From JAYZDB01 sp036338025 (GTDB lineage: Bacteria; Planctomycetota; UBA1135; UBA2386): DNA of 7,293 nucleotides. The translations under genes were made by a program, and so were the position numbers. The notes below the pieces were generated by a model. It saw nothing but the letters and a program-made list of their open reading frames with translations, was not told where the DNA came from and ran no database searches. Location: positions 1-7,293 of the forward strand of contig JAYZDB010000174.1 in assembly GCA_036338025.1 (NCBI GenBank), in the 5' to 3' direction. Positions 1 to 6,171 of this stretch are shown here, piece by piece (within the stretch, counting starts at the first letter, position 1; each line of letters opens with the position of its first letter).

Positions 1-28
1 CGCAGCATCTGGCTACGACCGGCGAAGA

Positions 29-103
29 TGGAGCTGCTATTGGGACTTGAACCCAAGACCTCCTCCTTACCAAGGAGGTGCTCTACCACTGAGCTATAGC
101 AGC
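29..103 (-). tRNA. tRNA-Thr (anticodon GGT)
   Basis: Reading the minus strand gives a complete cloverleaf: a 7-bp acceptor stem (GCTGCTA with TAGCAGC), a GCTC/GAGC D stem, an anticodon stem CCTCC/GGAGG with loop TTGGTAA, and a TTGGG/CCCAA T stem with loop TTCAAGT. The anticodon at 69-71 is GGT, which reads the Thr codons ACC and ACU. The discriminator is U and the CCA end is encoded (29-31). It is the last of four tRNAs transcribed leftward and matches the position of E. coli thrT. In E. coli, tufB follows this gene. Here only 28 bases remain before the edge, and no coding start can be seen in them. Confidence 0.97.
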
Positions 104-143
104 TTACGGATACAGTTGCAAAAAGAACGAGGCACGGAACCAA

Positions 144-217
<74 letters not shown>

Positions 218-284
218 AGATCGAATCAACGGCAAAATGCCGCGCGAACCTGGTGTCGTGCCGACGGAATCGAGAGAACAAATG

Positions 285-369
285 TGGTGGGCAAAGTTGG
301 ATTCGAACCAACGAAGGCATTGCCATCAGATTTACAGTCTGACCCGTTTGACCGCTTCGGTATTTACCC
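285..369 (-). tRNA. tRNA-Tyr (anticodon GTA)
   Basis: This is an 85-base class II tRNA with the long variable arm expected of tRNA-Tyr (GGC-AAT-GCC core). The acceptor is GGGTAAA with TTTGCCC, the anticodon stem TCAGA/TCTGA carries the loop CTGTAAA, and the T stem is GTTGG/CCAAC. The anticodon GTA is at 333-335. The discriminator is A and CCA is encoded at 285-287. It is the second gene of the four-tRNA operon, in the place of E. coli tyrU. Confidence 0.97.
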
Positions 370-392
370 ATCAACGGCAAGCCCTCGGGCTT

Positions 393-440
393 GGCCTCCC
401 CGAGACCCGGGCGGAGCCGGCCAGCGTCCGCCCCTCGGCC
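393..440 (-). other. GC-rich imperfect hairpin in the tRNA-Tyr / tRNA-Thr(TGT) spacer
   Basis: The 93-base gap between these tRNAs is the longest in the cluster. GGGCGGA (409-415) is complementary to TCCGCCC (427-433) across an 11-base loop. Outside it, CCGAG (400-404) pairs with CTCGG (434-438), leaving ACCC unpaired on one side. A second small hairpin lies at 378-393 (CAAGCC, loop CTCG, GGCTTG). No T-run follows on the transcribed strand, so it does not look like an intrinsic terminator. A role in processing the tRNA precursor is only a guess. Confidence 0.45.
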
Positions 441-462
441 AGCACCGGTGATTACTGCTAAC

Positions 463-538
463 TGGAGCTAGCGGTGGGACTTGAACCCACAACCTCCAGA
501 TTACAAATCAGGTGCTCTGCCAATTGAGCTACGCTAGC
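463..538 (-). tRNA. tRNA-Thr (anticodon TGT)
   Basis: First tRNA of the operon on the minus strand. The acceptor is a perfect GCTAGCG/CGCTAGC, the D stem is GCTC/GAGC, the anticodon loop is TTTGTAA and the T stem is GTGGG/CCCAC with loop TTCAAGT. The anticodon TGT (503-505) reads ACA and ACG. The discriminator is U and CCA is encoded at 463-465. The anticodon stem is CCTGA/TCTGG, which leaves a T-T mismatch at canonical positions 29:41 (510 and 498). The usual partner would be A. All other elements are intact, so it is called functional. It occupies the place of E. coli thrU. Confidence 0.95.
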
Positions 539-567
539 ACGCTCTACTCGTGCCAGAGGGAGGGCGC

Positions 568-595
568 AAGATAGCGAGGCCAAGGGCGGGATCAA
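568..595 (-). promoter_or_regulatory. Candidate promoter of the four-tRNA operon
   Basis: On the minus strand a TTGATC -35 box (590-595) is separated by 16 bases from a TATCTT -10 box (568-573). The bases after the -10 box are GCGCCCT. Such a GC-rich discriminator is typical of stable-RNA promoters under stringent control. Transcription would start near 561, about 23 bases before the 5' end of tRNA-Thr(TGT). Both boxes match the sigma-70 consensus at four of six positions. The rest of 539-657, between aroC and the tRNA, shows no gene and no convincing terminator. Confidence 0.55.
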
Positions 596-657
596 GCGAA
601 GTCACGGCCTTTTTTGTGCACCCCCCTGCGCACCTAAGGCAGTTTCCTTTCAGGCCC

Positions 658-1836
658 TTACGGAACCGTGGAAGCACCGCGCCCGATCAGGCCACGGACC
701 TTCTCCTGCAGGCTCGCGTAGCGCTCCTGGAGTTCGCCGACCGACTCCCCGCCCACCCTCGTAAGCACCGCGTCACACAGGACCAACAGGACCATCGCCT
801 CCGCAACCACCGACGCTGCTGACACCGCACAGACGTCAGAACGCTCGTAGCCAGCCGACAGGGGCTCGCCGGTCACCAGGTCGAGGCTCCCGAGCCGGCG
901 CTTCAGGGTGGAGATCGGCTTCATCGCACCCCGGACGATGAGATTAGCGCCATTGGTCATCCCACCCTCCAGGCCACCGGCACGGTTGGTCCGCCGATTC
1001 GGCAGGCCATCCTTGCCGGGACGGATCTCGTCGTGGACCTTGGAACCCAGCCGCCGCGCCGCCTGCATCCCCATCCCGATCTCGACCCCCTTGAAGGCCG
1101 GGATCGAGACGATCGCACCCGCCAGGCGGGCGTCGAGACGCTCGTCCCACTGCAGGCAACTGCCGAGCCCGGGCAACACGCCGACACCGTGGACCTCGAC
1201 CAGGCCGCCGAGGGTGTCGCCGGCCTTGCCGGCCGCCCGCACCGCCTGCACCATGCTGGCGTCGACCTGCGGGTCGAGGGTGTAGAGCTTGGACTTGTCC
1301 CGGCGGGCGCGCAGTTCTGCGAGGTCTGACGCTTCGATCGAACCGGGCTGGCGCTCGGGCAAGGCGACCTTGCCGACGCTGCGGACAAAACCAAAAACCT
1401 CACAGTTCAGGCCCTCGAGGACCTGCCGAACCACCCCACCAGCCGCCACGCGCCCGGCGGTCTCCCGCGCAGAGGCACGCTCGAGGGTGCTGCGGATGTC
1501 GTGGTCGAGGTACTTGAAGCAGCCCGCGAGGTCGGCGTGGCCGGGACGCGGCCGCACCGGTTCGGGGAGTTCGTCGATCTTGAAGTCAGCATTCTCGATC
1601 ACCAGGCACAGCGGCGACCCGATAGTCAGGCCCTTGCGCATGCCTCCTGTGATGGTCACGTGATCGCGCTCGATCCGCTGACGCCCACCGCGCCCCACCC
1701 CACCCTGACGGCGACGCAGCTCGGCATCGATGCGATCGATGTCCAGACGCACACCGCGCGGCACACCTTCCAGGATCACCGTGACCGCAGCGCCGTGCGA
1801 CTCGCCAGCCGTCTTGTAGGAGAGCTTGTTCAGCAT
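658..1836 (-). CDS. aroC: Chorismate synthase
   Basis: A 392-residue cytoplasmic enzyme that converts 5-enolpyruvylshikimate-3-phosphate to chorismate with reduced FMN, the last step of the shikimate pathway. Family signatures appear in order: GESHG (11-15), RRQGGVGRGGR (42-52), RPGHADL (97-103), ASARETAGRVAAG (121-133), GGMTNG (291-296) and RSDVCAV (332-338). The length and the RRQGG-type N-terminus resemble the Bacillus-like form. The ATG at 1836 is chosen because homology starts at once (LNKLSYKTAGESHG). The open frame continues upstream to 1953 but there overlaps the response regulator and has no family resemblance. No Shine-Dalgarno is visible. Only four bases separate it from the stop of the response regulator, so translation is probably coupled. 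It is the last protein gene of the operon, and the tRNA promoter lies downstream. Confidence 0.97.
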   Translation of the reverse strand: MLNKLSYKTAGESHGAAVTVILEGVPRGVRLDIDRIDAELRRRQGGVGRGGRQRIERDHVTITGGMRKGLTIGSPLCLVIENADFKIDELPEPVRPRPGHADLAGCFKYLDHDIRSTLERASARETAGRVAAGGVVRQVLEGLNCEVFGFVRSVGKVALPERQPGSIEASDLAELRARRDKSKLYTLDPQVDASMVQAVRAAGKAGDTLGGLVEVHGVGVLPGLGSCLQWDERLDARLAGAIVSIPAFKGVEIGMGMQAARRLGSKVHDEIRPGKDGLPNRRTNRAGGLEGGMTNGANLIVRGAMKPISTLKRRLGSLDLVTGEPLSAGYERSDVCAVSAASVVAEAMVLLVLCDAVLTRVGGESVGELQERYASLQEKVRGLIGRGASTVP

Positions 1837-1840
1837 GGTG

Positions 1841-2305
1841 CTAGGAGGCGCTCGCTGAGGAGGGGCGTGACCGGGCCACCTGCTCGACCAGCCGGGCAAA
1901 CTCGGCCACGTCGAACGGCTTGCGCAGCACGTGGCACACGGCGGGGTGGCCACGCAGCTCCTCCTCCGACGCGCGGTCGAGGTAGCCCGAGATCACCAGG
2001 GTGGCTGGCAGCGGTTCGATCTCGGACAGCCGATCCAGGAGTTGGCGGCCATTGAGCTTGGGCATGTCCAGGTCGGTCACCAGCACGTCGATATCGCCCG
2101 CACGCAGACGCGCCAGGGCCTGCTCGCCGTCAAACACCGACACGCAGCGCACCCCACTGTCAGCCAGGATCGCCGACAGCAGAGAATTGACCGAGGTGTC
2201 GTTGTCGGCCAGCAACACGGTGGCACGGTCGGCGCGACCGGCGACGGGACTGCCAGCGGCTTTCGGCATCGGCTCGGGCGAAGGTTCCGGCAAAGGCGGG
2301 GGCAT
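1841..2305 (-). CDS. Single-domain response regulator (receiver domain)
   Basis: A stand-alone receiver protein of about 154 residues. Counting from the ATG at 2305, an acid patch (DND) lies at 34-36, the phosphoacceptor Asp in VTDLDMP at 78, the conserved Ser in VISGY at 106 and the conserved Lys in LRKPFD at 129, so every residue needed for phosphotransfer is present. The second acidic position of the patch is Asn, a common variant. No output domain follows; the chain ends in a short Ser/Ala tail. The first 25 residues are Pro-rich (PxPEPSPEPMP) and probably disordered. A TTG at 2314 overlapping the mutS2 TGA is an alternative start that adds three residues. No Shine-Dalgarno helps to decide. 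It lies between mutS2 and aroC with no histidine kinase in view, so its partner and role are unknown. Confidence 0.9.
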   Translation of the reverse strand: MPPPLPEPSPEPMPKAAGSPVAGRADRATVLLADNDTSVNSLLSAILADSGVRCVSVFDGEQALARLRAGDIDVLVTDLDMPKLNGRQLLDRLSEIEPLPATLVISGYLDRASEEELRGHPAVCHVLRKPFDVAEFARLVEQVARSRPSSASAS

Positions 2306-2310
2306 GGGGC

Positions 2311-4365
2311 TCAATCCAAGGGCTGCAACCAGGACACATCTTCGAACGGGATCTCCATTCGGATCTTGCCGACCTCGATGATGACCAGCTCACGATTGCG
2401 ATCGACCTTCTTGACTTGACAGCGCCGGCCGAGTCGCGGCACGTAGACTACCCCGTTCTTGCGCAGCGCACCAAGGAACTTCATCCGGCGGCGGTGCACG
2501 GAGGTGTTGGCCAACAGACTCCGAATCGACTCACCCAAGGCCTGGGCCTGGGCCCCGAAGGGTTTGGGTGCATTGACCAACTGCTTGAGAGCGGCCTCGA
2601 CTTCCTCTCGCACTTCGCGCAAACCGCTGTCCACGACCTGATCCGCTTCTTCCTCCAACCAGGCCTCCTTGCGGCCGAGTTCGACCAGGCGGTCCTCGGC
2701 CTGTCGGGCAGCCTCATCCGTCGATCGCTTGACCGCCTCGGATTCGGCGCGGTTCGCCTCGGCATGACGACGAACGTCGTGGACGCGCTCGATCGCCTCT
2801 TCCATCCGCTGATCGCGGAGACCGAGGTGCTCACGCGCCCGCGCGACAATGCCGCCCGGCAACCCGACCCGCTCAGCGATGTCGAGCGCATGGCTGGCGC
2901 CGGGGATCCCCAATTCCAGGCGGTACAGCGGCCGATGACTCTCGCTATCGAAAGCCATCGAGCCGTTCTCTGCGCCGGTATGTTGGTAGGCGAACTCCTT
3001 CAGGCGGCCGAGGTGCGTCGTGACAACAGAGGACACCTGCCGACGCTCGAGTTCCTCCAGCACCGCATAGCCGAGCGCGCCGCCCTCCTCCGGATCGGTA
3101 CCCGAGCCAAGTTCGTCGAGCAGCACCAAGGAACGCTCGGTGACCTCCGAGAGGCAGCCCGCGATCCGCATGATATGGGATGAGAAGGTCGAGAGGTTCT
3201 GGGTGATGCCCTGCGCATCGCCGACATCGACGAACACCCCGTCAAACACCGGTACCCGCGCCCCGGCACGCGCTGGGATCGGCACCCCGCTCAGCGCCAT
3301 CAGGCTCAGCAGACCGATGGTCTTCAATACGACGGTCTTGCCGCCGGTGTTGGGACCGGTGACCACCAGCACCCGAAACCGATCGCCGAGTTCCAAGGAC
3401 AGGGGATGGATGTCTTCGCGGGCCATCGCGGCCAGCAGCAAGGGATGCCGCGCGTCATCCAGGCGCAGCGCGCCGTCTTCAACCACCTCGGGCACCGAAT
3501 AGTCCGGATCGGCGAGCAGACGAGCCTTCGCGACCGCCACGTCGAGATCGACGATCGCCCGCACCGCATCGAGAATCTCGGCCTCGTAGCGGCGCAGCGC
3601 TCGGCACACGTGGGCCAGGATCACCTGGATCTCGCGGTGCTCAGCCGACCGGGCGTCGGACAGCGCGTTGGCGACGGGCACGACAATTTCCGGCTCGATG
3701 AAGACGGTCGCACCCGAACTGCTCCGGTCATGCAGGACGCCGGGCACGTGTCGCTGGCTCTCGCGTCGCACCTGGAATACCGGCCGGCCATGGCGCCAGG
3801 AAGGCTCCGGATTCTGCAGGTACTTGTAGACCCGCTCATCGGCGAGGAAACGCTGGACGACGCGACGGACATTGAGCTCGGCGGCCTCGATCCCGGTGCG
3901 CAGTTCCGCGAGCTTCACCGAGGCTGTCGACCGGACCTCGCCGGACTCGTCGAGCACCGACCCGAGTTCTTCGGCCAGCTCGCGGACCTCGGGGAACCCG
4001 GCCGCCATCTCGCCCAGCGCCTCGGAACCCGCGCCGGTGCTCAACCACCCGCGACAGGCCACCACCGCGCCGAGCAGGCGCTTGAGGTCGACGAGGTCCG
4101 CAATGGACGGCAGATGATCACCGGCGAGGAAGGCCGGCAACCAGGCCCGGATGTCGTTGAGACTCGGCAAGGGTGGCTGCTGGTCGGCATCGAAGCGCGT
4201 CGCGAGTTCTTCCACCTGACGCAGCGAGCGGTTGGCAGCCGCAGCATCCGGCAGGGGTCCGAGCTCTTCGACTCCAGTTCGACCCAGCGGCGTAGCCAAC
4301 AGCCCCGTGAGCCGGTCACGGATGGTCTGGAACTCCAGGACCTCGAGGCTGTAGCGCTGATTCAT
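2311..4365 (-). CDS. mutS2: MutS2-family DNA-binding ATPase lacking the Smr domain
   Basis: A 684-residue member of the MutS2 family, which binds branched DNA or collided ribosomes rather than mismatches. Visible features are the N-terminal MutS2 core, Walker A GPNTGGKT (337-344), the MutS signature GDAQGITQNLSTFSSH (382-397), Walker B LVLLDELGSGTDP (413-425), a TTH switch (449-451), a charged helical, coiled-coil-like region (about 515-600) and a KOW-like beta segment (about 637-680, NGVVYVPRLGRR onward). The protein stops right after the KOW-like part. MutS2 proteins are usually about 780 residues with a C-terminal Smr nuclease domain, and that domain is absent here. The next gene begins at the stop codon, so there is no room for a frameshifted Smr. 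The ATG at 4365 fits the family start (YSLEVLEFQTIRDRL) and has no Shine-Dalgarno. It is the first gene of the mutS2-regulator-aroC operon. No clear promoter was seen in the 73 bases upstream. Confidence 0.96.
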   Translation of the reverse strand: MNQRYSLEVLEFQTIRDRLTGLLATPLGRTGVEELGPLPDAAAANRSLRQVEELATRFDADQQPPLPSLNDIRAWLPAFLAGDHLPSIADLVDLKRLLGAVVACRGWLSTGAGSEALGEMAAGFPEVRELAEELGSVLDESGEVRSTASVKLAELRTGIEAAELNVRRVVQRFLADERVYKYLQNPEPSWRHGRPVFQVRRESQRHVPGVLHDRSSSGATVFIEPEIVVPVANALSDARSAEHREIQVILAHVCRALRRYEAEILDAVRAIVDLDVAVAKARLLADPDYSVPEVVEDGALRLDDARHPLLLAAMAREDIHPLSLELGDRFRVLVVTGPNTGGKTVVLKTIGLLSLMALSGVPIPARAGARVPVFDGVFVDVGDAQGITQNLSTFSSHIMRIAGCLSEVTERSLVLLDELGSGTDPEEGGALGYAVLEELERRQVSSVVTTHLGRLKEFAYQHTGAENGSMAFDSESHRPLYRLELGIPGASHALDIAERVGLPGGIVARAREHLGLRDQRMEEAIERVHDVRRHAEANRAESEAVKRSTDEAARQAEDRLVELGRKEAWLEEEADQVVDSGLREVREEVEAALKQLVNAPKPFGAQAQALGESIRSLLANTSVHRRRMKFLGALRKNGVVYVPRLGRRCQVKKVDRNRELVIIEVGKIRMEIPFEDVSWLQPLD

Positions 4366-4399
4366 GATCGACGACGTGGGAAGGGCATGCGGTTAGGAC

Positions 4400-4438
4400 T
4401 TGCGGGATCGACGGGGCCGAACGCTACACTGCTGCCCT
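4400..4438 (+). promoter_or_regulatory. Candidate promoter giving a near-leaderless transcript
   Basis: A TACACT box (4425-4430; five of six consensus bases) lies only eight bases before the ATG at 4439. A weak -35-like TTGCGG (4400-4405) is 19 bases upstream, longer than ideal. With usual spacing, transcription would begin at about 4437-4439, so the mRNA would have at most a couple of leader bases. The absence of any Shine-Dalgarno before the ATG agrees with this. Confidence 0.45.
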
Positions 4439-5608
4439 ATGTCCAACCAAGAGAACTACGGCTTCGGCACCCGCGCCATCCACTCGGGCCAGCGTCCGGA
4501 CCCGACCACGGGCGCGATCATGACGCCGGTCTACATGACCAGCACCTACGCCCAGGAATCACCCGGCGAGATCAAGGGCTACGACTACTCGCGTACCTGC
4601 AACCCGACCCGTAGCGCGCTGGAAGACAACCTCGCGGCCCTGGAAGAAGGCAGCCATGGTCTCTGCTTCAGCAGCGGGATGGCCGCGATCAACACCATCT
4701 TGAACCTGTTGCAGTCGGGAGATCACGTGATTTCCGGCAACGATCTCTACGGCGGCTCGTACCGACTCTTCCGCACCCTGTACGAGAAGTTCGGAGTCGA
4801 ATTCGACTTCGTGGACATGTCGGACCTCTCGAAGGTCGAGGCGGCGATCCGTCCGAGCACCCGCTTGTTCATGATCGAAACCCCGTCGAACCCACTGCTG
4901 CGACTGTGCGACATCCAGAAGCTCACCGAGTTGGCCCACCGGCACGGCATCTTGACGGCCTGCGACAACACCTTCGCCACACCGTTCAACCAGACACCCT
5001 TGAAGCTGGGCTGTGACATCGTCGTACACTCGACGACCAAGTACATCGGCGGGCACTCCGATGTGATCGGTGGCGCGATCGTAGTTCGCGATGACGAGCT
5101 GCATGAAAAGCTGGCCCACTTCCAGAACACCGTCGGCGGCACACCGGGCCCGATGGACTGCTTCCTGCTGCTGCGCGGCACCAAGACCCTGCACCTGCGG
5201 ATGGAACGCCACGCTGAAAATGCACTCGAGATCGCCAAGGCCCTGGAGTCCCATCCGAGAGTCAAGAACCTGTTCTACCCAGGACTACCCTCCCACCCGC
5301 AGTACAGTCTTGCGACCCAGCAGATGCGTACCGGCGGCGGCATGCTGTCGTTCGAGCTGGACGCCAGCGTCGAACAAGCCAAGCAGGTCGCCGCCTCGTT
5401 CGAGCTGTTTACCCTCGCCGAGAGCCTCGGCGGGGTGGAGAGTCTCGTCGATCACCCGGTCAGCATGACCCACGGCGCGATACCCCGAGAGGAGCGGATC
5501 AAGGCCGGCTTCCACGATGGGCTCTTGCGGCTGTCGGTGGGAATCGAGGACGCAGGGGATCTCCTCACCGACGTCCACCGGGCGATCGCCACCCTGGACG
5601 AAACGTAG
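4439..5608 (+). CDS. PLP-dependent trans-sulfuration enzyme (cystathionine gamma-synthase / gamma-lyase type)
   Basis: A 389-residue cytoplasmic enzyme of the Cys/Met metabolism PLP family (fold type I). It either joins an activated homoserine to cysteine (gamma-synthase) or cleaves cystathionine to cysteine (gamma-lyase). Visible features are YDYSRTCNPTR (48-58), whose Tyr and Arg reach the PLP phosphate of the neighbouring subunit; SSGMAA (78-83); DLYGGSYRLF (102-111) with the ring-stacking Tyr; D176 in ACDNTFA; HSTTKYIGGHSD (197-208) with K201 as the PLP Schiff-base lysine; and AESLGGVESL (327-336). That last motif favours gamma-synthase/lyase over beta-lyase, but the two gamma types cannot be separated by eye and no pathway neighbours help. 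The ATG at 4439 is preferred over an upstream TTG (4400), since homology begins with the GTRAIHSGQ segment and a -10 box lies between them. Downstream, 48 bases separate it from the convergent HU gene, with no clear terminator. Confidence 0.93.
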   Translation: MSNQENYGFGTRAIHSGQRPDPTTGAIMTPVYMTSTYAQESPGEIKGYDYSRTCNPTRSALEDNLAALEEGSHGLCFSSGMAAINTILNLLQSGDHVISGNDLYGGSYRLFRTLYEKFGVEFDFVDMSDLSKVEAAIRPSTRLFMIETPSNPLLRLCDIQKLTELAHRHGILTACDNTFATPFNQTPLKLGCDIVVHSTTKYIGGHSDVIGGAIVVRDDELHEKLAHFQNTVGGTPGPMDCFLLLRGTKTLHLRMERHAENALEIAKALESHPRVKNLFYPGLPSHPQYSLATQQMRTGGGMLSFELDASVEQAKQVAASFELFTLAESLGGVESLVDHPVSMTHGAIPREERIKAGFHDGLLRLSVGIEDAGDLLTDVHRAIATLDET

Positions 5609-5656
5609 TCGTTCGAAGTACTTGCGGATTCGGGGTCGTCGCGAGTTCGTAGAAAC

Positions 5657-6034
5657 CTAGACGCTCGGATCCGCACCAGCGCCACCGACCATCTCGCCGG
5701 TGTCGGCACGCGGAGGGGGCGGCGGAGGGGCATCGACCACACGTTCGCCTTCACCGGACACGCGTTCTCGCATCATCCGACCAACCTTGAACTTGACGAT
5801 GCGTTTTGCCGGCACGCTGACCTTCTCGAGGGTACGTGGATTCTGCGCGCGCCGAGCGGCCCGTTCCTTGGTCTCAAACACTCCAAACTCCCGAAACTCC
5901 AAGCGGTTGCCAGCAGCCAGTTCCTCGATGATGGAATCGAGGAACGACTGGATGATGTCCTTGGCTACCACCTTCGTCACGGTCGTCCGGTCGGCGATTC
6001 GATTGACGAGTTCTTTCTTTGTGATTGTCCTCAT
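5657..6034 (-). CDS. HU/IHF-family DNA-binding protein with proline-rich C-terminal tail
   Basis: A 125-residue nucleoid-associated protein. Residues 1-92 are a full HU/IHF fold: the helical dimer part (ITKKELVNRIAD, then KDIIQSFLDSIIEELAAG), the beta core LEFREFGVFETKER (45-58), the DNA-binding arm with NPRT (65-68; Pro66 is the intercalating proline) and the closing VPAKRIVKFKVGRMM (74-88). Bacterial HU is usually about 90 residues. Here a further 30 or so follow, with six consecutive prolines at 103-108 and a Gly/Ala/acidic end. The ATG at 6034 is chosen because family homology starts there; the frame is open further upstream but shows no homology and crosses the 18-base repeats. No Shine-Dalgarno lies at normal distance. 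The NPRTLE arm and VGRMM end resemble planctomycete IHF-beta-like proteins (from memory). It is divergent from the kinase-like gene and probably monocistronic. Confidence 0.95.
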   Translation of the reverse strand: MRTITKKELVNRIADRTTVTKVVAKDIIQSFLDSIIEELAAGNRLEFREFGVFETKERAARRAQNPRTLEKVSVPAKRIVKFKVGRMMRERVSGEGERVVDAPPPPPPRADTGEMVGGAGADPSV

Positions 6035-6078
6035 GATCAGATTGCTCGCATTGGGAAACTTGCCGACTTGCAGCAAGA

Positions 6079-6118
6079 AAACCTTCCTTGGTTCACGTCC
6101 AAACCTTCCTTGGTTCAC
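6079..6118. repeat. Perfect 18-base tandem direct repeat upstream of the HU gene
   Basis: The sequence AAACCTTCCTTGGTTCAC occurs at 6079-6096 and again at 6101-6118, identical in all 18 bases and separated by GTCC. The period is 22 bases, close to two helical turns, so a protein bound to both would lie on one face of the DNA. Each copy holds a small dyad, AACC-6-GGTT. The pair lies 45-84 bases upstream of the HU start codon, in the HU/kinase divergent region. It could be an operator, or a leader element if HU transcription starts further out. On the HU sense strand each copy carries an AAGGAAGG stretch, too far from the ATG to act as its ribosome site. Confidence 0.75.
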
Positions 6119-6140
6119 ATCTCGGTCACACCTAGCGAAC

Positions 6141-6168
6141 TTCGGAATAAGTCGCTGTCCACTATACT
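6141..6168 (+). promoter_or_regulatory. Possible promoter in the HU / kinase divergent region
   Basis: On the plus strand TATACT (6163-6168; five of six consensus bases) has a weak TTCGGA (6141-6146) 16 bases upstream. The overlapping ACTATA reads TATAGT on the minus strand, so the same spot could serve HU, giving it a leader of about 120 bases that includes the direct repeats. For the plus-strand gene, the implied start of transcription (about 6174-6176) falls just after its GTG codon at 6172. Either the gene starts later or this box works for the other strand. Direction is unresolved. Confidence 0.3.
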
Positions 6169-6171
6169 CTT

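Noticed and set aside
610..633. T6 run next to a GTGCA / TGCGCAC hairpin between aroC and the tRNAs, as an aroC terminator
   Set aside because: On the aroC strand the hairpin is followed by six A, not T, and on the plus strand the T-run precedes the hairpin. Neither direction gives an intrinsic terminator.
1837..1953. Upstream extension of aroC by 39 codons
   Set aside because: It overlaps the receiver gene in another frame, has no chorismate synthase similarity, and the family start is at LNKLSYKTAGESHG.
3406..4614. A 402-codon plus-strand open frame antisense to mutS2
   Set aside because: Long antisense frames are common opposite GC-rich genes. It has no recognisable domain and crosses the mutS2 promoter region into the trans-sulfuration gene.
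5609..5656. Bidirectional terminator between the trans-sulfuration and HU genes
   Set aside because: Only a short AAGTACTT palindrome is present, with no stable GC stem and no T-tract on either strand.
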